Origin: Nostoc sp. XA010
Lineage (GTDB): Bacteria; Cyanobacteriota; Cyanobacteriia; Cyanobacteriales; Nostocaceae
Assembly (NCBI RefSeq): GCF_020829625.1
Contig: NZ_JAIVFX010000007.1
Coordinates: forward strand, 1 to 64,000
DNA: 64,000 bases
Reading direction: 5' to 3'
Shown: in pieces, positions 35,308 to 43,878 of the stretch
Layout of the letters: each line of letters opens with the position of its first letter
Position numbering within the stretch: position 1 is the first letter of the stretch
Made by a program: the position numbers and the translations under genes
Notes under the pieces: generated by a model
Databases searched by the model: none
The model's input: only the letters and a program-made list of their open reading frames with translations
What the model was told of the DNA's origin: nothing

Positions 35308-36181
35308 AAAAGGGTGTAAGATTTGGGTGGATTACACTGAAATTATTGTAAACGTTATATTCAAGCTTGAATGCTCTCAATTTACAAGCTTTGAACGCAG
35401 TTTCAAAGGGGTATATTGAATGAGCATAAGTAAAAATATCACCTGTACTGATTAACTTACTACTTCTGTTAGGAGTTGAAGACACAATTAGTAGCGAGTA
35501 CTGACAGTAGTCCAATTATTTTTTTGTAAAAATTACTGGTGAGAGGGGTTTTATTTGGCGTATACAAACAAGTCAAAGTGGTGTGCTAATCTTACCTACT
35601 GCTAAGATTTTCGTACTCATAAAGCCTAAAAGCCAGTACAGTAAAGCACTCACCAGGAATAATTTTATCTGTGTACATTTTTTTATGGAGAATAAAAGTT
35701 TTTACTTTAATTATTCTGCTCATCAATTTCTTCAAAATTTTCTATTGCAAAAAACGTACATCAAGTAATTTTACTGAATAGGGCTACATCGACCTCTGGC
35801 TTTAATAAGTTCAAAAAAATTAAGCGATTTTACTTACGTATAAACACCAAAATTAAAGTAACAAGTCAAACTGTTATTGACGTTCACATAAAGTTGATGT
35901 AAAAAGCTTTAAAAAGACCGGACAACTTCTTACAGAAACTTTATTGTGTAGAATCTTAAAAACTGAATAATAGTTATGGCTTACCATAAGCTATATCTGG
36001 CACAGTCACATCAAAATCTAGCTTGAAAATAAAACACAGGAGACTGAAATGGAATACAAAGGTGATTGATGAAGAAAAATTCTTAATTCAAGCACTTTGG
36101 ATTCAAAGAAGATATAAAGAATTTTGCTGGGCATCTACCTCCTTACCCTCATGACCACCAAGTAAAGGAATCTCAATAGCT
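35308..36181. other. Long AT-rich gap between ndhM and the heterocyst-regulator-like gene
   Basis: I find no gene, hairpin terminator or clear NtcA site in these 874 bases. The 61-residue open frame at 35583 has a composition (KNFICVHFFMENKSFYFNY) that looks accidental. A long leader or a small RNA for the gene at 36182 is possible but not shown. Confidence 0.4.
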
Positions 36182-36466
36182 ATGAACTCCAAAGCATTAC
36201 CACGCCAGATAAATAATCTCGAAGTAGGTGTTTATGAGTGCGAAATCCATCTCAAATTTCGGTTGATTGAGGAAAAGAGTCTATTGGGCGATCGCGAACA
36301 ACTGTTACAGGTATTACTTGATGCCTTGACCGAGGGTTCTGACGACTTTCTAGAGACACTGCAAGCGTCTGTTAAAGCGCAGGAAGTGTCCGAGTTTAAA
36401 GCCTCGCCTCAAATGCGACGCCAGTTGATGCGCTTGCGTAATGCTGCTGAAAATCCCCAGTCTTAA
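36182..36466 (+). CDS. Small conserved protein, likely Npun_R1517/Asr1734-type heterocyst differentiation regulator
   Basis: The 94-residue protein is soluble and helical, with conserved-looking sequence YECEIHLKFRLIEEKSLLGD, REQLLQVLLDALTEGSDDFL and ASPQMRRQLMRLRN. From memory it matches a small family found only in heterocyst-forming cyanobacteria and named as a heterocyst differentiation regulator (Npun_R1517 family). No DNA-binding motif is obvious to me. AAAGGAATC lies 14 bases before the ATG. Its isolation after an 870-bp gap suggests individual regulation. The family assignment is moderate. Confidence 0.65.
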   Translation: MNSKALPRQINNLEVGVYECEIHLKFRLIEEKSLLGDREQLLQVLLDALTEGSDDFLETLQASVKAQEVSEFKASPQMRRQLMRLRNAAENPQS

Positions 36467-37046
36467 AGGTGTAATTTAAGTAGCGAAAAAACATGAATTG
36501 GGCATCAAATCAAATGTTGATCATATAGCCCCGTTGCAATAAAAACTAAGCAGTAAGTAGAATTCATAAAATATTGTGATTTCTTCTTTGTGAAAGTCTT
36601 ATTTAGCAGCACAGAGTCCCAGGAACAGTTTCTCTATTAAAAACTTTGTAGCAAAGGATACTGGTAGAATCTAAGAGCAAATTCAGCCGGGTGCATTTTA
36701 CCGAGTTTTTATAAAAACATTGCAGGAACAAGAAAATTCTGTGTCTTTACAGATGGGGAATTGGACAACAGGCGCGAATTCAATGAAAACCTAAAAGGCC
36801 AAAGTGAAAATGAATAACCTTACTTTTAGCTTTTTACTTTAACTAAGTGCCTGATTTGCTGAAATACTTATGTTTTATCTATTACTGGTAATAGGTTATG
36901 GTTTAGCAGCCAGTTACCTATTGCCAATTACCCACAAGAAGGGGGCAGGGGGAGAAATCAATTCAAAATTCAAGAATTTCTGCCTCCAGCAAGAACTGTC
37001 TCCTGTTTCCCAATGCCCAATGCCCAATTCCCAATTCAAAAATTGT
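36467..37046. other. Gap with low-complexity 7-mers
   Basis: No gene is supported. Near 37008-37040 there are CCCAATGCCCAATTCCCAATT 7-mers of the Nostoc short-repeat type. The 66-residue frame at 36870 runs through them and is rejected. Confidence 0.45.
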
Positions 37047-37742
37047 CTATTTAGCAAGACCGTGTTCTAGGGCGAAACGAACTAACTCTGTACGGCTATT
37101 GGTGCCAGTTTTACTGAACAAACGGCTGACGTATTTTTCTACATTGCGGACGCTGGTTTCTAAGCGACGGGCGATTTCTTTGTTCATCAACCCTTCAGCG
37201 ACTAAGTTCAAAACACTTTGTTCTCTAGGAGTCAAATCAATTTTGAAAGGGGCTGGCGATTGCGAAATGGCATTTCTTTGAGTTAACAATGCCTTAATTT
37301 GGGCAATCTGATTAGCTAATTCAGCAAGATCAGGGGTTTCAACGTCATCTCCTGTAGTTGCAGCCTTAGCGGCCCGGCGGGCTAGCAAATTTTCGACTAT
37401 AGCCACTAACTCATCTGGATCGAAGGGTTTGGGTAGATAGGCATCGACACCAGCATGATACCCTTGGATGCGATCGCCTGTCATACCTTTAGCAGTTAAA
37501 AATACTACTGGTAGCGCTTGGAAGCGGGGGTCTTCTCGCAGTTGCTTCAGGAACTGATAGCCATCCACCTGAGGCATCATGACATCAGAAATCACTAAGT
37601 CAGGTGTATTCATCTGCATCCATTCCCAACCTTCAAGGGCGTTACTGGCGACTTGAACGCTGAAACCGCTCTCTTGCAAATAGTCTTTCACGGCTTCCCG
37701 TATCCCTGGTTCATCATCCACCAGTAACAATTGTGCTGACAT
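37047..37742 (-). CDS. Response regulator with REC and LuxR-type HTH domains (Ycf29-like)
   Basis: The 231-residue protein has an N-terminal receiver domain (LLLVDDEPGIREAVKDYLQE; phosphoacceptor Asp in DLVISDVMMPQVDGYQF; FLTAKG; LPKPFDPDEL) and a C-terminal LuxR/FixJ helix-turn-helix (DLTPREQSVLNLVAEGLMNK, EIARRLETSVRNVEKYVSRL, FSKTGTNSRTELVRFALEHG). The layout and sequence resemble the cyanobacterial homologue of plastid Ycf29. No histidine kinase is adjacent. It is probably a DNA-binding regulator whose targets are unknown. Confidence 0.88.
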   Translation of the reverse strand: MSAQLLLVDDEPGIREAVKDYLQESGFSVQVASNALEGWEWMQMNTPDLVISDVMMPQVDGYQFLKQLREDPRFQALPVVFLTAKGMTGDRIQGYHAGVDAYLPKPFDPDELVAIVENLLARRAAKAATTGDDVETPDLAELANQIAQIKALLTQRNAISQSPAPFKIDLTPREQSVLNLVAEGLMNKEIARRLETSVRNVEKYVSRLFSKTGTNSRTELVRFALEHGLAK

Positions 37743-37937
37743 TTAAAATTCCCTTAAGTTTACCTTTTTCCAATTTAGCGAAAGTTGAGAGTCATTGAAC
37801 AAAAGGGATAAAGGAAAAACGAGAGAGCTTGTTAATGTTAGGCGATCGCTGGTAACTCGGTAACGCTAAGGAAAAACTGTTTGTACAAGTAACGATACAA
37901 TAGCATTCATTGTCTTGCAGTCAACCTTTTTCGTCCT

Positions 37938-38858
37938 ATGCTGCCAGTCATCTATTCCGACGAATTTTTAGATCATAAGACTGGAAAATACCATCCTGAA
38001 AGACCAGAACGTTTAAGTGCGATCGCTACTGCCCTAAAAGCAGCTACGTTTGCAGATAAAATTGACTGGCGATCGCCTACACCAGCATCAGAACAGCCAT
38101 CACTGATGTCTATGTTAGTTAAGGCCCATAGCCCAGCCTACATCAAAAAACTTTGGCAAATCGCTTCTAGTGGCGGCGGCCCTTTGGATGGAGATACGCC
38201 AGTTTCCCCGCGTAGTTATGATGTGGCATTGTTGGCAGTCAGTGCATGGTTGGATGGTGTTGAGGCTGTATTAAAGTCGGCTAATCCAGCTTTTGTACTA
38301 GCACGTCCCCCAGGACATCATGCAGAAAGTGATGCGGGGATGGGCTTTTGCCTATTTTCTAATGCTGCAATCGCAGCTTTATTTGCCCTCGAACAACCCG
38401 GAATTAACCGCGTCGCTATCCTCGATTGGGATGTACATCACGGTAATGGTACTCAGGCGATCGTTGAAACCCAAGCAAGCATCGCCTACTGTTCCCTACA
38501 TCAGTATCCCTGCTATCCCGGTACTGGAAGATCGACAGAACGCGGCTTTCATAATAATGTATTAAATTTACCTGTACCCCCTGGTAGCGATATTGCAGTA
38601 TATCAGCCACTATTTGAAAGACAGGTCGTACCCTTTTTAGCTAACTTTCAAGCGGATTTGCTGATTGTGAGTGCTGGTTATGATGGCAATGCCGCAGATC
38701 CTTTGGCAAGTATCAATTTGCAGCCAGAAGACTACGCTTTATTTACTGATTATTGTCTAGGGATAACTCGTAAAATTCTGTTTGGCTTAGAAGGTGGTTA
38801 TGACTTTGACTCTCTTTCACAATCAGTTGTAAAGACAATTGAACATTGTTTACTTTAG
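37938..38858 (+). CDS. Histone-deacetylase-family hydrolase
   Basis: The 306-residue protein is a zinc-dependent deacetylase of the arginase/HDAC fold, close to class II HDAC/acetylpolyamine amidohydrolases. Motifs: YHPERPERL near the N-terminus, ARPPGHHAESDAGMGFC (catalytic His pair), ILDWDVHHGNGTQ (zinc ligands Asp and His), LIVSAGYDGNAADPL (third zinc ligand) and LEGGYD. Prokaryotic members act on acetylated proteins, polyamines or other acyl-amides; the substrate here is unknown. It is divergent from the response regulator gene. Confidence 0.9.
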   Translation: MLPVIYSDEFLDHKTGKYHPERPERLSAIATALKAATFADKIDWRSPTPASEQPSLMSMLVKAHSPAYIKKLWQIASSGGGPLDGDTPVSPRSYDVALLAVSAWLDGVEAVLKSANPAFVLARPPGHHAESDAGMGFCLFSNAAIAALFALEQPGINRVAILDWDVHHGNGTQAIVETQASIAYCSLHQYPCYPGTGRSTERGFHNNVLNLPVPPGSDIAVYQPLFERQVVPFLANFQADLLIVSAGYDGNAADPLASINLQPEDYALFTDYCLGITRKILFGLEGGYDFDSLSQSVVKTIEHCLL

Positions 38859-39328
38859 ATACTTTCTTTTTTTTAGGTAAAACCTCGGAATTCGTAATTG
38901 AGTGATTTTCGTATATCTACTGAGATCATAATAATCCTATTGATTTGTGGCTCAGATTCTCGATTTCTCTAATAAATCGGGAATATTTTTGGATGTTTCC
39001 TTGGGATTTCACAAGATAGTCTGCAAAAATAAGCAATTTGTGGATACTTCTTGTGATGATTATTTGTGAGTTAGTTGACTAATTTAATAGCTATCTTTAC
39101 GTAAAATTAGGGTGACACAACTTTTGCTCTAAACTCAACCTAAGTAATTTCTTTTACCAAGGCTTTCTAAAATTCATCAAATCTTCAGAAATAAAAAGTT
39201 TAGATGTTGTCCTGAAACAGCTAAAGTTTTGTTAAGATGCAATTGCTAGCAGTTTCTCGGCGAAATTCACCTATCGGTGTGTGGAGAAATAAAAGGTACT
39301 AGCAGCACAAATTTCAAAAGGTGAAGCA
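38859..39328. other. Gap before a small membrane protein gene
   Basis: No gene or strong structure is visible in this 470-bp AT-rich stretch. The frame on the minus strand at 39267-39515 overlaps the real small ORF at 39329 and is rejected. Confidence 0.4.
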
Positions 39329-39466
39329 ATGACCACCTATATTTTTTTCGATGAAGCCCTACGGATGCTGACCAACTCCTATTTAATATCAGTAGTACTG
39401 TTACTAGCAGCATCTGGTATAGGTTTGGCGGTAATTGAAACAATAGAAAAGGCAGGAGAACGCTAA
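39329..39466 (+). CDS. Small single-span membrane protein (45 residues)
   Basis: ATG 39329 (MTTYIFFDEALRMLTNSYLI) opens a 45-codon frame ending in TAA at 39464-39466. AAAAGGTGAAG, 4-10 bases upstream, is a good ribosome-binding site. The centre (SYLISVVLLLAASGIGLAVI) is one membrane helix, followed by a charged tail ETIEKAGER. The composition and ribosome site argue for a real gene; the family is not recognised. Small thylakoid or NDH/photosystem-type subunits look like this, but no assignment is justified. Confidence 0.55.
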   Translation: MTTYIFFDEALRMLTNSYLISVVLLLAASGIGLAVIETIEKAGER

Positions 39467-39646
39467 GTAGTTTACAAATGGCAGTGTAGTTATTGCCAAA
39501 AACCATTGGGTGCAAGTGTTCGCCATAAACAAATCCTGGGAATACTAAAGCATGAAAGTCTCATAGCGTTGCACTCTTGCCTGTAAATCTACCAAACAGA
39601 CAGGTAACTGTAGCGCTATTGAGGCTCTAACCAAGGAGTTACTACA

Positions 39647-40093
39647 ATGGGTCTATTTGACGCTGTGTTGGGCACAGAAAGCCAAACTCAAACAGCACTC
39701 AATCCACCAGAGGCTTTTGCTGTCATTGTTTTGGCAGCAACAGCGTCAGACGGTTATCTTTCTTTTGAGCAAGCAAATTCTATCACTTTTGTGCTGTCTC
39801 GGATGAAACTTTTTAAAAGTTATCCCCATGAGATGATGAACAAGTTGTTTGAAAAAATCTTGGGCATTCTCGAAGGGGATGGCTTTAATAGTTTATTTAA
39901 TGCAGCCAAAGATTCTCTATCTCAAGACTTGCGGGAAGCAGCATTTGCAGTAGCCACCGATCTAGTTCTAGCTGAAGGTATCGTAGCTGAAGAAGAAAAA
40001 AACTTTTTAAATGATTTATATCAAGCTTTAGGTATTTCTAGCGAGATAGCAATACAAATTATCCAAGTAATCTTAATTAAAAACCGCGTATGA
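39647..40093 (+). CDS. TerB-family (tellurite resistance-like) protein
   Basis: The 148-residue all-helical protein resembles the TerB/DjlA metal-binding helical family: ALNPPEAFAVIVLAATASDG followed by acidic YLSFEQANSI and AEGIVAEEEKNFLNDLYQAL, the paired D/E-rich loops of TerB repeats. TerB-like proteins are linked to stress or envelope responses; tellurite resistance itself is not implied. ACCAAGGAGTTACTACA before the ATG is a clear ribosome-binding site. A strong terminator follows at 40124. Confidence 0.8.
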   Translation: MGLFDAVLGTESQTQTALNPPEAFAVIVLAATASDGYLSFEQANSITFVLSRMKLFKSYPHEMMNKLFEKILGILEGDGFNSLFNAAKDSLSQDLREAAFAVATDLVLAEGIVAEEEKNFLNDLYQALGISSEIAIQIIQVILIKNRV

Positions 40094-40123
40094 GGCGATA
40101 AAATATATGGTTATAAAGAAAGC

Positions 40124-40160
40124 GTGCCAAAGGAGCTTAACTCCTTTGGCACTATTTTTT
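40124..40160 (+). terminator. Rho-independent terminator after the TerB-like gene
   Basis: GTGCCAAAGGAG and CTCCTTTGGCAC form a perfect 12-bp stem with a CTTAA loop, followed by TATTTTTT. Confidence 0.9.
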
Positions 40161-40391
40161 GATCGCATCTAACTTCTTCCATGAGCCATCTTGTTTTGCA
40201 GCTTCAATTTTTTCTAGACCAACTGTAGTCATCAAACCTTGTTCTATAAGTTCTTCAATATATTGTTTATTTAATTTTGACCTTCTGAATGGGCGAAAAA
40301 ACTTAGAGGTAGACTTAGAATATAGCCAAGAACCGTAAATAATAAAGCTGTAGGAATAGTGAGCTTCAAATTTTGAAATATTAATGAGCAC
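40152..40391 (-). pseudogene. Truncated YdeI/OmpD-associated-type gene fragment
   Basis: The last 40 residues, RRSKLNKQYIEELIEQGLMT then TVGLEKIEAAKQDGSWKKLD, look like the C-terminus of the YdeI/OmpD-associated family (normally about 190 residues). The first 35 residues of the 79-residue frame do not fit any family and end at a weak start. The catalytic or structural core is absent, so this is best seen as a gene remnant. Its 3' end overlaps the T run of the TerB terminator. Confidence 0.5.
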
Positions 40392-40457
40392 ATGGAAAAA
40401 AATTAGCTAAATTTAAAGATTTTATACCAATTCTGCATGAAGATGCACGTAATAAGA

Positions 40458-40500
40458 CCCCCCTGTAGTCCCCCCTTGGTAAGGGGGGACTACAGGGGGG
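40458..40500. repeat. Perfect 20-bp hairpin
   Basis: CCCCCCTGTAGTCCCCCCTT and its exact complement flank a 3-base loop (GGT). It stands in the gap between a gene remnant and a response regulator gene. No T run follows; it is more like a small palindromic mobile repeat than a terminator. Confidence 0.75.
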
Positions 40501-40665
40501 TAAATATATGCAGCTTCACAAAGAAACGGTATTACAACTAGTTTGATAGTTAGAAATACTACCTTAAGGTTGACATTTAGTATTTTGAAACTTGCAGACA
40601 CAGTAGGGAGCGCTACCCACACTTATCCAGATATTCAGTAGTAAAAATTTGAATGTATTCTGATA

Positions 40666-41343
40666 TCAAACCAAACCTGAACGTAATGCGACGACTGCTG
40701 CTTGCACGCGATCGTCCACTGCTAATTTATTCATAATCCCTCGGACGTGAGTTTTGATGGTATTGGGACTGAGATAGAGTTTTTCGGCAATTTCTGGGTT
40801 ACTCAAGCCGTCTACCATAAGTTTCAAGACTTCTAACTCGCGCCCAGATAAGTTGGCGTTGTTGCTGGTGGGTGAGGGTGGTTTGAGATTATCAATTACT
40901 CGCCGCGCAATTTGGGGATCAAGATAGGCTGCACCATCAACTGCGGCTGCGATCGCACTTAACAATCGTTCCACACTTGCACCTTTGATGCAATATGCAT
41001 CTGCACCGCTAGAGAGTGCCGCAATAATTTCTGTCTCCGTTTGATGAGATGTCAGCATCACCACATGAGTTGCTGGTAGCGCCGCTTTAATTTGCTGTGT
41101 TGCTGCAATGCCATCCAATCGCGGCAACCCAATATCCATAACCACCAAATCAGGTTTTAGTTGCAGTGCTGCTTGAACTCCCAAATAACCATCTTCTGCT
41201 TGTCCAACAATCTCTAACTGAGGATGAGCCATTAACGATTGCTCTAATCCCAGTTGCATCATTGGATCATCTTCGACAATTAACACGCGCAACGGCGGAG
41301 CATTGGCCGGCAGATTTAAGGGATAGCGAGTATCTAAAGACAT
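40666..41343 (-). CDS. NarL/FixJ-family response regulator
   Basis: The 225-residue protein has a receiver domain (VLIVEDDPMMQLGLEQSL; phosphoacceptor Asp in DLVVMDIGLPRLDG; MLTSHQ; YCIKGAS) and a LuxR-type HTH (LSGRELEVLKLMVDGLSNPE, IAEKLYLSPNTIKTHVRGIM). The order and spacing are those of NarL-type regulators. No kinase is encoded nearby. It lies 86 bp after era on the same strand, with a heptamer repeat between, so a shared transcript is possible. Targets are unknown. Confidence 0.88.
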   Translation of the reverse strand: MSLDTRYPLNLPANAPPLRVLIVEDDPMMQLGLEQSLMAHPQLEIVGQAEDGYLGVQAALQLKPDLVVMDIGLPRLDGIAATQQIKAALPATHVVMLTSHQTETEIIAALSSGADAYCIKGASVERLLSAIAAAVDGAAYLDPQIARRVIDNLKPPSPTSNNANLSGRELEVLKLMVDGLSNPEIAEKLYLSPNTIKTHVRGIMNKLAVDDRVQAAVVALRSGLV

Positions 41344-41429
41344 TTTTATTATTTAAGAGTCATTTGTTCTTTGTCATTAGTCATTTGTCCTTTGTCCTTT
41401 GCCTTTTTGACCAATGACCAATGACTAAT

Positions 41430-42404
41430 TTATTCTTCCACGCGATAGCCTAACTCTGCTAAACTGATCCGCGACTGTCGCCATTTTGGCTGAACTTTCA
41501 CAAACAATTCTAGGTAAACTTTACCAGAGATTAACTTTTGGATTTGTTCGCGGGCTTCACTACCAATTGCTTTGAGCATTGCTCCACTTTTGCCAATGAG
41601 TATGCCTTTTTGGGAATCGCGCTCAACGTTGATGGTAGCAAGTATCCGGGTAATGCTAGGAGTTTCTTCTACTAGGTCAATAGCGATCGCTACTGAATGG
41701 GGTACTTCTTCACGAGTCAATAATAAAATTTGTTCTCGGATTAATTCACCCATAATAAAGCGTTCTGGCTGGTCAGTTACCAAATCTGGCGGGTAGTATA
41801 ACGGCCCAATTTCTAAATGTTCAATTAATAATTCTTGAAGTTGCGGTAATCCTGCACTCGTCTTGGCAGAAAATTTCACGATTTCCCATTCATGGGACTG
41901 GGCCATCTGAGCGTAACTATCATCTAGAAACTGAGAATCAGACGGTTGTTGGTCGATTTTGTTAACGCCCAGAATCACTGGTGTTTTGGTACGACACAGC
42001 AATTCGGCAATATAGCGATCGCCTGATCCACAAGCTACTCCTCCATCTACCACAAACAGTATTACATCTACCGATTCAATGGCAATTTTGGCATTTTGCA
42101 CCAAAACTTCCCCTAATTGATGATGGGGCTTATGAATTCCTGGCGTATCTACAAAAATTAATTGCGCTTCTGGTGTAGTTAAAATGCCGCGCAAACGGTT
42201 ACGTGTTGTTTGCGCTACTGGTGATGTAATGGCAATTTTTTGTCCTACTAATTGATTCATTAAAGTAGATTTACCGACATTAGGACGACCAACAATGCCG
42301 ATAAAACCTGATTTGAATTCAGGAGGAGCCTGTGGGATTGCTACTTCTCCTGAAAAAGAGAAGTTGTAATTATCAATACTAGTCACCTTTGGCTCCACCC
42401 TCAT
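41430..42404 (-). CDS. era: GTPase Era
   Basis: Era binds 16S rRNA and assists 30S ribosome assembly. The 324-residue protein has G1 GRPNVGKST, G3 DTPG, G4 NKID and a C-terminal KH domain (VERDSQKGILIGKSGAMLKA, IGSEAREQIQKLISGKVYLE, LFVKVQPKWR). The N-terminus is about 25 residues longer than in E. coli (MRVEPKVTSIDNYNF); the ATG at 42404 lies inside a tandemly duplicated segment (42391-42507), so a start further in is possible. Confidence 0.95.
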   Translation of the reverse strand: MRVEPKVTSIDNYNFSFSGEVAIPQAPPEFKSGFIGIVGRPNVGKSTLMNQLVGQKIAITSPVAQTTRNRLRGILTTPEAQLIFVDTPGIHKPHHQLGEVLVQNAKIAIESVDVILFVVDGGVACGSGDRYIAELLCRTKTPVILGVNKIDQQPSDSQFLDDSYAQMAQSHEWEIVKFSAKTSAGLPQLQELLIEHLEIGPLYYPPDLVTDQPERFIMGELIREQILLLTREEVPHSVAIAIDLVEETPSITRILATINVERDSQKGILIGKSGAMLKAIGSEAREQIQKLISGKVYLELFVKVQPKWRQSRISLAELGYRVEE

Positions 42405-42626
42405 ATTTTATAGCTGGGATAACTTGGTTTTTTCTTAGACACAAAACAAGCATAAAAACACCCTAGCATTTTCGGGGATTGCTTTTGCTTAGGTTTAATC
42501 TACTACTGGCTCTACACCTATATTTTACAGCTAAGATAACTTTGTTTTGTTTTTAGATACAAAACAAACATAAAATTACTTTGGCATTTACAGGGAGGAC
42601 TTTTGGTTTCGGTTTAATCTGCTGCT
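42391..42626. repeat. Tandem duplication in the era-pfkA divergent region
   Basis: Copy 1 (42391-42507) and copy 2 (42508-42626) share the pattern GGCTC(C/T)AC...CTATATTTTA..., ACAAAACAA(G/A)CATAAAA, GCATTT, GGTTTAATCT(A/G)CT(A/G)CT, with roughly 80 percent identity by eye. Copy 1 overlaps the first codons of era. Confidence 0.65.
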
Positions 42627-42669
42627 AATGGCTTAAGTTTCATCAACTATTAAATATATTTGGATCAAA

Positions 42670-43767
42670 ATGTCAATAAAAAGTATGGGAGAACCCAAAC
42701 GCATAGGAATTCTTACCAGTGGAGGTGATTGTTCTGGCTTAAATGCTGTGATTAGGGCTGTAGTGAATTGTGCTGTGGATACTTACGGCTGGGAGGTTTT
42801 GGGAATTCGTCAAGCGACTCTAGGATTAATGGCGCGTCCCCCACAATTTACCAAGCTGGAAGTTGATCAAGTTGACTCGCTGTTAACGGCGGGTGGCACA
42901 ATGTTGGGGACAACCAATAAAGGCGACCCTTTTGCTTTTCCAATGGCGGATGGAAGTTTATGCGATCGCTCCGAAGAAATCATTGCAGGTTATCATGAGC
43001 TAAGTTTAGACGCTTTGATTGGTATTGGCGGCGATGGTAGTTTGGCAATTCTCCGCCGCCTCGCCCAACAAGGCGGGATTAATCTAGTAGGTATTCCCAA
43101 AACGATTGATAACGATATTGGCGTTACTGAACATGCTATTGGTTTTGATACAGCAGTCAATATTGCCACAGAAGCACTAGATAGGTTGCATTTTACTGCT
43201 GCAAGTCATAGCCGAGTCATGATTTTGGAAGTAATGGGGCGTGATGCCGGACACATAGCTATAGCTGCGGGAATTGCGGGGGGAGCAAATGTAATTTTAA
43301 TCCCTGAAATTCCTTACACAGTTGAGCATATTTGCCACAAAATTAAAGAACGCCAAGAGAAAGGCAAAAACTATTGTTTGATAATTGTTTCTGAAGCAGT
43401 TCGTACCCACGATGGGGAAAATGTGACGATTACAAATCGCTTAGGCCAGTCTCGATACGGTGGAATTGGCGAATATTTAGCAGATAAAATTATTGAACAC
43501 ATTGGCGTAGAAACACGAGTCACAGTATTAGGACACATTCAACGGGGTGGAACTGCTTCACCATTAGATAGATTAGTTGCAACTGCTTTTGGTGTTGCGG
43601 CAGTTAATCTAATTGCAGAGGATAAATACGATCGCATGGTGACTTGGCAAAATCGCCAAGTATTAAGTGTACCAATTACAGAAGCGATCACTCAATATAG
43701 TGCCGTCGATCCTAATGGTACTTTAGTTAAAACCGCTCGTGGTATGGGTATTTATTTAGGAGACTGA
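42670..43767 (+). CDS. pfkA: 6-phosphofructokinase
   Basis: The 365-residue enzyme phosphorylates fructose 6-phosphate in glycolysis. Motifs: GILTSGGDCSGLNAVIRAVV, IGIGGDGSL, PKTIDNDIGV, EVMGRDAGHIA and HIQRGGTASPLDRLVATAFG. The phosphate-donor positions read Gly in GGDGS and Lys in PKTIDND; this mixed Gly/Lys pair defines the group called X or III, generally ATP-dependent, with unusual allostery. The start at 42670 could also be the second in-frame Met (MGEPKRIGIL). It is divergent from era. Confidence 0.92.
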   Translation: MSIKSMGEPKRIGILTSGGDCSGLNAVIRAVVNCAVDTYGWEVLGIRQATLGLMARPPQFTKLEVDQVDSLLTAGGTMLGTTNKGDPFAFPMADGSLCDRSEEIIAGYHELSLDALIGIGGDGSLAILRRLAQQGGINLVGIPKTIDNDIGVTEHAIGFDTAVNIATEALDRLHFTAASHSRVMILEVMGRDAGHIAIAAGIAGGANVILIPEIPYTVEHICHKIKERQEKGKNYCLIIVSEAVRTHDGENVTITNRLGQSRYGGIGEYLADKIIEHIGVETRVTVLGHIQRGGTASPLDRLVATAFGVAAVNLIAEDKYDRMVTWQNRQVLSVPITEAITQYSAVDPNGTLVKTARGMGIYLGD

Positions 43768-43878
43768 AGTTAGTTAGGAGTTAGAAGTTAGGAGTTAGGA
43801 GTGGGGAGTTAATAGTTAAAAAACTCTTCACTTCAAATGACAAATGACAAATGACAAATGACCAATGACCAATGACTA
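43767..43878. repeat. GAGTTAGGAGT and TGACAAA tandem repeats
   Basis: After pfkA come GTTAGGAGTTAGAAGTTAGG units (43770-43810) and then ATGACAA/ATGACCA heptamers (43836-43878) up to the end of the next gene. The first family is the one found inside narB. Confidence 0.7.

Noticed and set aside
35583..35768. 61-residue plus-strand ORF
   Set aside because: Accidental composition (Phe/Asn/Lys-rich), no ribosome site, no neighbour.
36870..37070. 66-residue plus-strand ORF with a hydrophobic start
   Set aside because: Most of it is low-complexity 7-mer repeat and it overlaps the end of a response regulator gene.
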